Below are positions 18,074-25,939 of a stretch of 64,000 bases of DNA, in pieces. Made by a program: the position numbers and the translations under genes. The DNA comes from CAZZDK01 sp964652235. Its GTDB lineage: Bacteria > Pseudomonadota > Alphaproteobacteria > UBA9219. Each line of letters begins with the position of its first letter. Position 1 is the first letter of the stretch. The notes below the pieces were generated by a model. That model did not search any database, was not told the DNA's origin, and worked only from the letters and a program-made list of their open reading frames with translations. Where the stretch lies: assembly GCA_964652235.1 (NCBI GenBank), contig CAZZDK010000006.1, positions 1-64,000 of the forward strand, in the 5' to 3' direction.

Positions 18074-18684
18074 AAGGGGGAAGAAACGGCTTCAGCCTCG
18101 TCGAACTGGCCATCGTTCTGGGCGTGATGGGCATCGTTCTCGGCACGCTGTGGGGCATCGTCTCCATCGTGCGGGAAAATATGAAAAGGGACGAAGCCAT
18201 CAACCAGATCGCGCTTTCCGTTCGCCATATACGCGATTATTACCTGGGCCACGGCTTTATCGCGACGCCCGGCGGCAACGGGAGCTTTACCGCGTTGACG
18301 CATTTTCTTTTGGAGCAGGGGATTTTGCCGCCTGAGATGATCCGCAGCCGTTCCGCCGGAACCTTGCGGGCCGACCATCCTTGGGGCGGCAACGGGCCCG
18401 GCGGCTTTCTTTCCGAGGGCGGATTCGCGGTGGACAATACGGGGGTCGCCGCCAGCGCGGATAAATTCCGCATCCAGCTTAGAGGCCTTAAGTTTTCAAG
18501 CTGCGTAGCTCTGGCCGCGCGGGTTTCGGGCGACGGGCCTTCGGGCCTTCGGGCCGTAAGAATTAACGGCACGCTGGACGAGGATCTTCCCGTCACGGCG
18601 GAAGAGGCTTCGGACAGATGCGAAAAAAACCCATCGGGAGAGAACAACAAGATAGATTTCATCTATAGACTGCGCGTACAGTAA
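18034..18684 (+). CDS. Type IVb prepilin (pilin 2) with a repeat-derived leader
   Basis: 216 aa from the ATG at 18034. The prepilin motif G^FSLVELAIVLG is canonical (Glu +5). The leader (about 20 residues, MKNRRDARLRGHDEGGRNG) is encoded mostly by the second arm of the REP-like repeat (to 18073), so the repeat has been domesticated as coding and leader sequence. A TTG at 17962, inside pilin 1, would translate through the whole repeat. No strong ribosome site precedes 18034, so coupling to pilin 1 is likely. The globular part has 'HIRDYYLGHGFI' and a C-terminal Cys region like pilin 1, with a Gly-rich middle. Probably a minor pilin (inference). Confidence 0.82.
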   Translation: MKNRRDARLRGHDEGGRNGFSLVELAIVLGVMGIVLGTLWGIVSIVRENMKRDEAINQIALSVRHIRDYYLGHGFIATPGGNGSFTALTHFLLEQGILPPEMIRSRSAGTLRADHPWGGNGPGGFLSEGGFAVDNTGVAASADKFRIQLRGLKFSSCVALAARVSGDGPSGLRAVRINGTLDEDLPVTAEEASDRCEKNPSGENNKIDFIYRLRVQ

Positions 18685-18773
18685 GGGCGTTAAGCTTTGC
18701 TTAATCCTCTTCTTGTATGAGGGAAATCGGATTTTCGTGTGCGCGAGAATCAATGACCCTAAAGGAGAGAGAA

Positions 18774-19346
18774 ATGCTTATTCAAAAAGGAAAAATTCGC
18801 GGCTTTACCTTGACGGAAGCCGCCATCGTTTTAGGCATCGTCGGTTTGATTCTGGGCGCCATCTGGGTGGCGGCGGCCTCGGTCTATGAAAATCTTCGCG
18901 TTTCGACGACCTCGAACCAGCTTCTGCAAATCGTCCAGGCCGTTCGCTCCATGCACGCGACGCAAAGCACGGTCGATTCCGATATTTCGGCGATCCTGGT
19001 CGCGCGGGCTGGGGGCATTCCTTCCGATATGGTCGTCAAGGATTCCAGCGGCGCCGTGACGGCGGTGCGCGACGTGTGGGCTGGCGACGTGACCATCGAC
19101 GCCGCGACGTACAGCGTTCCTTACGACTCGTTTGCGATCACGTTCTCGGCCGTTCCGCAAAGCGCCTGTTCGAACCTTCTGATCCGCAACACGGGCGCGG
19201 GGCGCGATTCCGGCCTGATCGGCGCGGGCAGCGCGGTCAGCACCAGCACGTCTTTCCCGATGACGTTGACCCAGGCCATCGCGGCTTGCAGCAACACGTC
19301 GGCGGCCGGAAACAACGTGGTGTTTACCTTCCGTCTTAAGACGTAG
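18774..19346 (+). CDS. pilS: Type IVb prepilin (pilin 3), probable major pilin
   Basis: 190 aa. The leader MLIQKGKIRG is cut before 'FTLTEAAIVLG' (Glu +5). A hydrophobic helix and a globular domain follow, with C-terminal cysteines ('QSACSNLL' and 'AIAACSNTS') as in R64 PilS. An excellent ribosome site (AAAGGAGAGAG) lies 4 bases before the ATG, and a rho-independent terminator follows at 19379. Strong translation and termination after this gene suggest it is the most abundant pilin (inference). Length and layout fit the PilS family. Confidence 0.88.
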   Translation: MLIQKGKIRGFTLTEAAIVLGIVGLILGAIWVAAASVYENLRVSTTSNQLLQIVQAVRSMHATQSTVDSDISAILVARAGGIPSDMVVKDSSGAVTAVRDVWAGDVTIDAATYSVPYDSFAITFSAVPQSACSNLLIRNTGAGRDSGLIGAGSAVSTSTSFPMTLTQAIAACSNTSAAGNNVVFTFRLKT

Positions 19347-19378
19347 AGGGAAAGAGGCGTTTCAGGTATCTGAGGAGA

Positions 19379-19407
19379 GGCGGGGGCGCGCTCCCGCCTT
19401 TTCTTTT
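19379..19407 (+). terminator. Rho-independent terminator/attenuator after pilin 3
   Basis: Stem GGCGGG (19379-19384) with CCCGCC (19393-19398), 8-base loop, followed by TTTTCTTTT. The next gene starts at 19428 on the same strand, so partial read-through would lower expression of the minor components relative to the pilin. Confidence 0.7.
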
Positions 19408-19427
19408 CCGGGTCGCGGGGCAGGCGC

Positions 19428-20003
19428 ATGACTTCTTCAAAGATGATCGGAGGTTTCTTTTATATCGTCGCGCCGCTTGTTTTGGCGCTTGTTTTTTCCG
19501 GCCTATGGCTTTCGGCCAAGGCGGCGCTTGAAACCTACCGCGTAGGCCGCGTTTCCAGCCAGATCATCGCGACCGTCGCGCGGGCGCGCGACATGAGGAT
19601 TCCCGCCGAGGCGCAACCCGGAAAGACGCAGGCGGCGCTCATGGAAAGATTGGAACGTTTCGACGAAATCCCTCTGATGACGGACCCGGAGATCGGCCCC
19701 GGCATCGAAAGTCCCTGGGGGCGGTACATAAGGGTCCAGCTTTACCCGTCCTCTCGAGCCATCAGGCTTGAGATTCCCCTCTCTTCCGCGGCGTGCCGTA
19801 AAGTTCTCTTATTTTATGCCAAAGACGCGGTTTCTTTAGGTCTGCAAAGGGTCGATATGAGAGACCACCTGCCGTCGGCTCTTTGGCGGCTCGTTTACGA
19901 GCAGCCGGGAGAAGGCGCTTCCGGCGGCATTCCGGCGGCGGCCATACAAGAGGGTTGCGGGAGAGCGTCCAAAACGGTCGTTTCGTTAACCTTTGGCCTT
20001 TGA
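19428..20003 (+). CDS. Pilin-like membrane-anchored protein without a canonical prepilin motif
   Basis: 191 aa. The N-terminus has the shape of a pilin (short basic leader, 'GG' at residues 8-9, one hydrophobic helix, then an amphipathic helix 'ALETYRVGRVSSQIIATVARARD'), but the +1 to +5 residues are FFYIV with no Glu, so prepilin peptidase processing is doubtful. The C-terminal domain has three cysteines, including 'AACRKVLLFYAKD', reminiscent of the pilin 'C..LL' pattern in its neighbours. Likely a minor pilin or a priming/anchor subunit. Function is not shown by sequence. Confidence 0.75.
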   Translation: MTSSKMIGGFFYIVAPLVLALVFSGLWLSAKAALETYRVGRVSSQIIATVARARDMRIPAEAQPGKTQAALMERLERFDEIPLMTDPEIGPGIESPWGRYIRVQLYPSSRAIRLEIPLSSAACRKVLLFYAKDAVSLGLQRVDMRDHLPSALWRLVYEQPGEGASGGIPAAAIQEGCGRASKTVVSLTFGL

Positions 20004-20047
20004 TTATTAACACTCGCTAAGGAATCTCGTGATAGGGTGGGGCGGCA

Positions 20048-20668
20048 ATGTACCTCTTCGTCTTTATCTTTCTGCTGCTCTCCGCCATGGGCCTTTTCAC
20101 CGAGGTCTATATGCTCCAAGCCGCGCGTTTGTGGGCCAGGCAGAAAACCGTCGGCGAGATTATGCTAACCTGGCATTCCTCGGCCTATGAGCTGGTCAAG
20201 GAGCTGGCGATCGATCTGGGGGGCGTCTGGCCATGCCGCGTGTCGCCGACCGCTCTTCCGGCGGGCGTTTTGCCCTGCCAAAGACAACTTCAATCCCCTG
20301 ACGGGGCGCCCGTGGCGCCCTATACGCGCCATTACCTGCCGCCGGGCTATCAATACAGCGTGTCGCAGCTTCGTTTTCCGTCCGTCGTCTATGTTTCGCC
20401 GGCGGGGGTTCGCTATCTTGTGACCTATGTGCCCAAGGAGGAGGACGGCGAAACGTCTTGGATGGGCTATACGTCCGGCGAAATCCTAAATCAAATTCAA
20501 AGAACGAACGCGCCGAAAGTGTCTTTCGGTCGGGTCGTGAACGGAAACTGCAACGGCGTGGCGGGCTATTGGTTCATGACGACCGCCTATCAGGACGGAA
20601 CGAGAATCTGCTATCCCGCGCTGGGGAGCATCCCTGCGGGAAGCGTCGGTTATGTCTCTACGCTCTAG
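20048..20668 (+). CDS. Membrane-anchored minor pilin-like protein
   Basis: 206 aa. It begins directly with a hydrophobic helix (residues 1-20, 'MYLFVFIFLLLSAMGLFTEV'), with Glu at residue 19, followed by a polar helix. There is no leader and no G^F site. The globular part has Cys pairs ('WPCRVSPTALPAGVLPC' and 'NGNCNG...RICY'), aromatic-rich strands and no family I recognise. It lies between two pilin-type genes and shares the operon, so a pilus-associated role is likely. The ATG follows GGTGGGGCGGCA. Confidence 0.72.
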   Translation: MYLFVFIFLLLSAMGLFTEVYMLQAARLWARQKTVGEIMLTWHSSAYELVKELAIDLGGVWPCRVSPTALPAGVLPCQRQLQSPDGAPVAPYTRHYLPPGYQYSVSQLRFPSVVYVSPAGVRYLVTYVPKEEDGETSWMGYTSGEILNQIQRTNAPKVSFGRVVNGNCNGVAGYWFMTTAYQDGTRICYPALGSIPAGSVGYVSTL

Positions 20669-20681
20669 GGAGGAAGGCATC

Positions 20682-22079
20682 ATGATGATCCGGAAAAGAA
20701 CGACGGCTGCGGGCCGCCCGCGCGGCTTTACGCTTATCGAATTGGCCATCGTCCTGGCCGTCGCCTCGCTTTTGTTCGCGGGGCTTTGGCGCCTGATGTC
20801 CAGCGGCAACACCCAGCTTCGCGACCAGGCCGCCGCCGACCTGCACGGACAGCTGATCAAGGCCGTCTCGGCCTATCTGACGACGACGGAGGGGCAGAAT
20901 CTTATGACCCTGCACGCCGCCAACGCGAATTTCGAGCTGCCTTTGCCGACCTCGAACGAAAACGTCACGGATTGCAAAAACACGATCGCCGACGCGAACG
21001 CCAAAATTCTGTGCGAATATCTTCCCATCGGCTTTACGGGCCGCAACGCCGGGTCGAACGTGCGGACGACGAACTCTTACGGCCAGAGCTATGAAGTCCG
21101 AGTCCTCAAGGACAATCAGGCGGCGGGCGTCGCGCCGAAGAATTACTCCTTTATGATTTTGACGTTCGACGGCGACACGATTCCCGACACGTCCGGCGGG
21201 CGCATCGCGAGCATGATCGGCAACGACGGCGGCTTCGTTTACACGGCGAACGTCTGCGGCGAAGATTACGCCTGCGGCGCCTTCGGTTCCTGGGCCGTTT
21301 CGCCGACGGGAACCTACGGTTTCGGCTCTTCGCCGAACGGCCATATCGCCTCGCGCACCTATGCGGGCCTGACCTCTTCGCAAAACGCGCCGTGGCTCGC
21401 CCGGACGGTGGTTTCCGCGACGCCGACCGTCGCCGTTCAGGGCGGAACGGCTGCCGATTTCAACACGATCCAGACGGACACGTATCTGGGCCTTATCTCG
21501 GCTACGGCGACGACCACCAGCTATGCGAGGATTCTAGGCGCCGTGAGCGGCTACGGCGGCGCGATTGAGAATCTGAGGACGCTGACCGTCGGTCGTTCGA
21601 CGGATACGGACCAGGAAGCTTCTTTGATCGTCGTTGGCGGCGGCTGCTCCAGGGCCAGCATTTCCGACAACACCTGCCCCTATGTGATGGAGGTCGCGGG
21701 CAGCGCTTCGATCGACGGGCTTCTCTCCGCCGCCAAGCTTTACGCCGGGCAGTTCATTTACGACACCAGCGCGGGCAGCTCGGACAGGCGGCTCAAGGGG
21801 AACATCAAGCCCATCGAAAACGCGCTCGACAAAATGGCCAAGATCGGCGGCTATTCCTTTGAGATGAAGAAGTCAAAGGAGAAGAAACTGGGAGTCATCG
21901 CGCAGGAGGTGGAGCAAGTCTTTCCCGAAGTCGTCCATAAGATCGACGCGGAATACGAAGGCGTGGATTACATCGGCCTGATCGGCCCGCTTGTGGCGGC
22001 AGTCAACGAGCTGAAGCGCGAGAACGACGCGCTGAAGGCCGAGATGAAGGCGCTGAAGACCAAGGTGGAAGGCCGATAG
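20682..22079 (+). CDS. PilV-like prepilin fused to a C-terminal S74 intramolecular chaperone (pilus-tip adhesin candidate)
   Basis: 465 aa. The prepilin leader of 15 residues is cut before 'FTLIELAIVLAV'. After a pilin-like N-domain (to about residue 120) comes a beta-rich, Gly/Thr/Ser-rich middle (about 120-360) like a fibre or receptor-binding region. The C-terminal part (about 367-465) is a Peptidase_S74 / endosialidase chaperone domain: 'SDRRLKGNIKPIENALDK', 'GVIAQEVEQVFPEVV', 'GVDYIGLIGPLVAAVNELK', then a terminal coiled coil. The S367-D-R-R-L-K372 autoproteolysis site is intact. Such domains trimerise phage tail spikes and then cut themselves off. In R64, PilV is the tip adhesin with a shufflon-varied C-terminus; here the variable end seems replaced. 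Ribosome site GGGAGGAAGG. Confidence 0.88.
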   Translation: MMIRKRTTAAGRPRGFTLIELAIVLAVASLLFAGLWRLMSSGNTQLRDQAAADLHGQLIKAVSAYLTTTEGQNLMTLHAANANFELPLPTSNENVTDCKNTIADANAKILCEYLPIGFTGRNAGSNVRTTNSYGQSYEVRVLKDNQAAGVAPKNYSFMILTFDGDTIPDTSGGRIASMIGNDGGFVYTANVCGEDYACGAFGSWAVSPTGTYGFGSSPNGHIASRTYAGLTSSQNAPWLARTVVSATPTVAVQGGTAADFNTIQTDTYLGLISATATTTSYARILGAVSGYGGAIENLRTLTVGRSTDTDQEASLIVVGGGCSRASISDNTCPYVMEVAGSASIDGLLSAAKLYAGQFIYDTSAGSSDRRLKGNIKPIENALDKMAKIGGYSFEMKKSKEKKLGVIAQEVEQVFPEVVHKIDAEYEGVDYIGLIGPLVAAVNELKRENDALKAEMKALKTKVEGR

Positions 22080-22484
22080 TTACTTCATCCCGTACTTGAC
22101 GCAGACGATCTGGCACAGGGAATTGCTGCCCGCCACGGCCTGCACGCAGCATTTGGGGACCATGACCATGCCTTTTGACGCGCGCTCGATAGGCTTTGTC
22201 GTTAGGCACAGGTTGGAATCCAGGCCCAGCGTTTCCTCGAAATAGCCGTTCGGGTTTCTCATGGCGAAGCGCCCCGCGATGCAGGCATTGGCCTGGGAGA
22301 GAATTTGCGGAAGCCAGTTCCTCATGGCCTCGGCGTCGAGGGAGGAGGGGCATTGAAAGGCGGGCGTACACCAAGTCTGGCCGAAGACGGGATCGCTGCC
22401 GCCGGGGGCGGTCTGACTTTGCTGTTGCGCCAAAGCGGGCGAGGCGGCAAGAACCATGGCAAGGGCGAAAACAAGACGGCGCAT
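22080..22484 (-). CDS. Small Cys-rich exported protein
   Basis: 134 aa. A signal peptide is cut at 'ASPALAQQQ' (residue ~20). The mature protein has about eight cysteines, several in pairs near the C-terminus ('KCCVQAV', 'CQIVCVKYGMK'). The gene converges on the pilV-like gene with no gap between the stops. A GGGAG ribosome site precedes the ATG. I do not recognise a family. The rich Cys content and position suggest it may belong to the appendage locus, but it is on the other strand and this is not proven. Confidence 0.75.
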   Translation of the reverse strand: MRRLVFALAMVLAASPALAQQQSQTAPGGSDPVFGQTWCTPAFQCPSSLDAEAMRNWLPQILSQANACIAGRFAMRNPNGYFEETLGLDSNLCLTTKPIERASKGMVMVPKCCVQAVAGSNSLCQIVCVKYGMK

Positions 22485-22550
22485 GACGAGAATCTCCCTA
22501 TGGACAAAAGACAGGCGCAGTCTAAGAGCATATCCCGTATGATGCAACCG

Positions 22551-23528
22551 ATGAACAAGAACCGGATTTTGACCCTTGTGGCCGAAGAAAAAGGCCGTCT
22601 GGACAAGGCGCTGGCCGCTTGCCTCGGCGCCAAGGCCGAGGGGCTTTCGCGCGCGCGTCTGCAACAGCTTATCAGGGCGGACGCGGTTTCGCGCGAGGGC
22701 GGCGGCCCGGTCAGCGATCCAAGCGCCAAGGCCGAAAAGGGGGAAATCTATCTCGTCGCTTTGCCGCCGCTTGAGCCTGCGGGGCCGAAGGCGCAGGAGG
22801 TTCCTTTTGACGTTCTTTATGAGGACCAAGATTTGCTCGTCGTCAACAAACCGGCGGGTCTTGTGGTGCATCCCGGCGCAGGCAACGGAGAGGGGACGCT
22901 CGTGAACGGCCTTTTGGCCTATTGCGGGGACAGGCTTAGCGGGATCGGCGGCGTGGCGAGGCCGGGGATCGTGCATCGGCTCGATAAGGACACAAGCGGC
23001 CTTATGGTTGTGGCTAAGAACGATGCGGCGCATAAGGGCCTGTCGGCCCAGTTTGCGGACCGCAGCCTGAGCCGGGTTTACCGAGCCTTGGTCTGGGGCG
23101 TTCCGGCGCCGCTTGAAGGCGAGATCGAAGGGGCGATAGGTCGCCACCCTCGTGCCCGGCGCAAAATGGCCGTGACGGCGCGCGGCGGCAAAGAAGCCCT
23201 CACGCGCTATAAGGTATTAGAGGCCTTCGGAACGCTGGCGAGTCTTGTGGAATGCAGGCTGGCCACGGGAAGAACGCATCAGATCCGCGTTCATATGGAG
23301 CATAAAGGCCATCCGGTCGTGGGGGACCCGCTTTACGGATCGCGCAGGCGCGCGGCGGCGGCAGGGGAAAAGGGCCTTGTGGCGCTTTTGGAGGCTTTTC
23401 CCCGGCAGGCCCTTCATGCGGGTGAAATCAGATTCGTTCACCCGGCGTCCGGTAAGATTATGAAATTTAGGGCGCCTTTGCCGGTGGATATGACGGGCTT
23501 GCTCAAAAAGCTTCGGGGGTTCATATAG
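22551..23528 (+). CDS. rluD: 23S rRNA pseudouridine synthase, RluD family
   Basis: 325 aa, the usual RluD length. The N-terminal S4-like region ('GRLDKALAACLG', 'LSRARLQQLIRADAV') is followed by the catalytic domain with 'GIVHRLDKDTSGLMVVAKND' (Asp is the nucleophile), 'GRTHQIRVHMEHKGHPVVGDPLYG' and 'RQALHAGEI.F.HP'. RluD makes pseudouridines at 1911/1915/1917 in helix 69. In-frame ATGs at 22539 and 22542 are alternative starts. The next gene is rpoH 30 bp on, a neighbour pairing often seen in Alphaproteobacteria. Confidence 0.95.
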   Translation: MNKNRILTLVAEEKGRLDKALAACLGAKAEGLSRARLQQLIRADAVSREGGGPVSDPSAKAEKGEIYLVALPPLEPAGPKAQEVPFDVLYEDQDLLVVNKPAGLVVHPGAGNGEGTLVNGLLAYCGDRLSGIGGVARPGIVHRLDKDTSGLMVVAKNDAAHKGLSAQFADRSLSRVYRALVWGVPAPLEGEIEGAIGRHPRARRKMAVTARGGKEALTRYKVLEAFGTLASLVECRLATGRTHQIRVHMEHKGHPVVGDPLYGSRRRAAAAGEKGLVALLEAFPRQALHAGEIRFVHPASGKIMKFRAPLPVDMTGLLKKLRGFI

Positions 23529-23558
23529 CTTTTACGGGAAGAACCAGGGAAAAACGCC

Positions 23559-24452
23559 GTGACGAGCGCGCTTGCGACATTGCCGGTTGTAAAGGGGGAG
23601 GGCGGTCTTGCGCATTACCTGCGCGAGATTCGCAGGTATCCTCTTTTGGACCCGAACGAGGAATATATCCTGGCGAAAGCTTGGCGCGACCACGGCGACG
23701 TGGAAGCGGCGCATCGGCTCGTGACCAGCCATTTGCGGCTCGTGGCTAAGATTGCGATGGGCTATCGGGGTTACGGCCTGCCGCTTGCGGACCTCATTGC
23801 CGAAGGGAACGTCGGCATGATGCAGGCCGTCAAGCGCTTTGATCCGGAAAAAGGCTTTCGTCTGGCCACCTATGCGATGTGGTGGATCCGGGCCGCGATC
23901 CAGGAATATATCCTGCATTCCTGGTCGCTCGTGAAAATCGGCACGACGGCGGCGCAAAAAAAGCTGTTCTTCAACCTGCGTCGCCTCAAGCGCGATATGC
24001 GGGCCATCGACGACGGCGAATTGTCGCCGGAGCAGGTGACTCATATAGCCAAGAATCTCGTCGTGTCCGAAGACGACGTGGTATCGATGAACCGTCGCCT
24101 GATCGGCGGAGATCAATCGCTCAACGCGCCTTTGGGCGGCGACGGCGAGGGCGAATGGCAGGATTGGATCGCCGACGAAGCCGAAAGCCAGGAACATCGG
24201 CTCGGCATGGCCGAGGAAAACGCGCATAGGCAGCGGCTTCTGGCGCAGGCGATGTTGGGCCTGGCCCCGCGCGAGCGCGAGATTATCATGGCGCGGCGCC
24301 TGAGGGACCCCGCCTTGACGCTGGAGGAACTTTCGCAGCAATACGGGGTCAGTCGCGAGCGCGTGCGCCAGATTGAAACCCGCGCCTTCGAAAAGCTTCA
24401 GGAAAACGTGAAGAAAGAAGCCATCCGCGAGGGCCTGGTGATTGAAGGGTAA
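23559..24452 (+). CDS. rpoH: Heat-shock sigma factor RpoH (sigma-32)
   Basis: 297 aa from a GTG after AGGGA. Region 2 is present ('HLRLVAKIAMGYRGYGLPLADLIAEGNVGMMQAVKRFDPEKGFRLATYAMWW' in outline). The RpoH box 'QKKLFFNLRRLK' (about residue 131) separates sigma-32 from RpoD and is the basis for the call. Region 4 has 'LTLEELSQQYGVSRERVRQIE'. It directs RNA polymerase to chaperone and protease genes. It lies downstream of rluD and converges on aroA with 8 bp between the stops. Confidence 0.96.
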   Translation: MTSALATLPVVKGEGGLAHYLREIRRYPLLDPNEEYILAKAWRDHGDVEAAHRLVTSHLRLVAKIAMGYRGYGLPLADLIAEGNVGMMQAVKRFDPEKGFRLATYAMWWIRAAIQEYILHSWSLVKIGTTAAQKKLFFNLRRLKRDMRAIDDGELSPEQVTHIAKNLVVSEDDVVSMNRRLIGGDQSLNAPLGGDGEGEWQDWIADEAESQEHRLGMAEENAHRQRLLAQAMLGLAPREREIIMARRLRDPALTLEELSQQYGVSRERVRQIETRAFEKLQENVKKEAIREGLVIEG

Positions 24453-24460
24453 GACCTTTC

Positions 24461-25798
24461 CTATCCGATTCCCGCGCCCAGGCCGTTCATCAGGGAAACG
24501 AAGCCCGGAAAACTCGTGGCGATGGGGCTGGCGTCGTCCACGCGGATCGGCTCGTCCGCGGCCAGGCCTAAAACCAGAAAGCTCATGGCGATCCGGTGGT
24601 CGAGCGCCGTCTCGATCGTCGCGCCGCCGCGCGGCGGATGGCCGTTGCCGTGAATAATCAGATCGTCGCCTTCCACCTCGACCTTTGCTCCGACCGCGCT
24701 TAGGCCTTGCGCGACGAGCGCCAGGCGGTCGCTTTCCTTTACGCGCAGTTCGGAAAGGCCGATGAAGCGCGATGTGCCTTCCGCGCAGGCGGCGGCGACG
24801 GCGAGAACCGGATATTCGTCGATCATGCTGGGGGCGCGGCTTGCCGGGATCGTCGTTCCCTTAAGCGGTCCGCCGCGCACGATCAGATCGGCGACAGGTT
24901 CGCCGCACAGTTCCCTCTCGTTCGCCACATGGATCGAAGCGCCCATTTCGATAAGGCTCTGCACGATTCCCGCACGGCGCGGGTTCATTCCCACGCCGCG
25001 CAGTGTGACGTCCGATCCCTCGCACAGGATCGCGGCGACCATCGGGAAAGCGGCGGAACTGATGTCGGCGGGCACGCTCAAATCCTGCCCCGTGAGAACG
25101 GCTCCGCCTTTCACGCTGATGGCCTCCGCGCCGTCCCCCGTTTTCTCGACCCGCACGTCCGCGCCAAAGGCGCGCAGCATCCGTTCGGAATGATCGCGGG
25201 TGGGCACGCGCTCAATCACCGTCGTAGTGCCGTCCGCGCTCAGGCCAGCCAGAAGCACGGCGGATTTCACCTGCGCCGAGGCGACGGGCAAATCGTAGGT
25301 TACGGCTCTGGCCACAGCGGGGCCGCGCACGGAAAGCGGCAGACGACCTCCCTCCCTGGCCATGAAAACGGCGCCCATTTTTTCAAGCGGGACCATGACC
25401 CGGCCCATGGGGCGCTTGCGTAAAGAAGCATCGCCGGTAAAGAAACTCGTGAAAGGCCGCGCGCCCAAAAGGCCAATCAGAAGTCGGGCCGAGGTGCCGC
25501 TGTTGCCCATGTCCAAAACGCCTTGCGGTTCGTGCAGGCCGTCAAGGCCCACGCCGTCAATGATCCATTCGTCGCCTTCCTTGGCGATAGAGGCCCCCAG
25601 CGCGCGCAGGGCCGCGACGGTGGACAGGACATCCTCGCCCTCCAAAAGGCCGCGCACGCGGGTGCGGCCCCTGGCGATGCCGCCCAGCATGACGGATCGG
25701 TGGGATATGCTTTTGTCGCCGGGGGGCGTTAAACCCCCTTTAAGCGGCCCGCAGCGGCGAGAGGTCAGCGTTTGGGTTGTTTGAGAGGGGTTTTTCAT
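24461..25798 (-). CDS. aroA: 3-phosphoshikimate 1-carboxyvinyltransferase (EPSP synthase)
   Basis: 445 aa. Makes 5-enolpyruvylshikimate-3-phosphate from shikimate-3-phosphate and PEP in aromatic amino-acid synthesis. Motifs: 'TPPGDKSISHRSVMLGGIARG', 'DMGNSGTSARLLIGLL', 'LPVASAQVKSAVLLAGL', 'MIDEYPVLAVAAA' and 'ELRVKESDRL'. The sequence around the PEP site (NSGTSAR, with Ala where plant-type enzymes have Gly-Thr-Ala-Met-Arg) resembles class II, glyphosate-tolerant type enzymes; this is by eye. The gene stands alone, divergent from the FYDLN gene. Confidence 0.95.
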   Translation of the reverse strand: MKNPSQTTQTLTSRRCGPLKGGLTPPGDKSISHRSVMLGGIARGRTRVRGLLEGEDVLSTVAALRALGASIAKEGDEWIIDGVGLDGLHEPQGVLDMGNSGTSARLLIGLLGARPFTSFFTGDASLRKRPMGRVMVPLEKMGAVFMAREGGRLPLSVRGPAVARAVTYDLPVASAQVKSAVLLAGLSADGTTTVIERVPTRDHSERMLRAFGADVRVEKTGDGAEAISVKGGAVLTGQDLSVPADISSAAFPMVAAILCEGSDVTLRGVGMNPRRAGIVQSLIEMGASIHVANERELCGEPVADLIVRGGPLKGTTIPASRAPSMIDEYPVLAVAAACAEGTSRFIGLSELRVKESDRLALVAQGLSAVGAKVEVEGDDLIIHGNGHPPRGGATIETALDHRIAMSFLVLGLAADEPIRVDDASPIATSFPGFVSLMNGLGAGIG

Positions 25799-25939
25799 CC
25801 CTCCCTTATAGCAAAGCCCTAGACGAAGGCTATCTTTTAACCTTTCCGGCTCGTTGACAGGGGCAAAGTTTCATGGCAGAGGACATCGCCCCCCTGAAAA
25901 AGGGGCTAAAAAGGGGCCCGAAAGACCAGGAGGAGAGCG

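Noticed and set aside
20682..22484. A shufflon or invertase downstream of the PilV-like gene
   Set aside because: R64 pilV ends in inverted repeats (sfx sites) with rci nearby. Here the gene ends cleanly and a convergent gene follows with no gap; no sfx-like repeats or integrase are seen.
24461..25798. A glyphosate-tolerant class II EPSP synthase as a notable trait
   Set aside because: The motif impression is by eye only; many Alphaproteobacteria have this type, so it is not reported as a finding.
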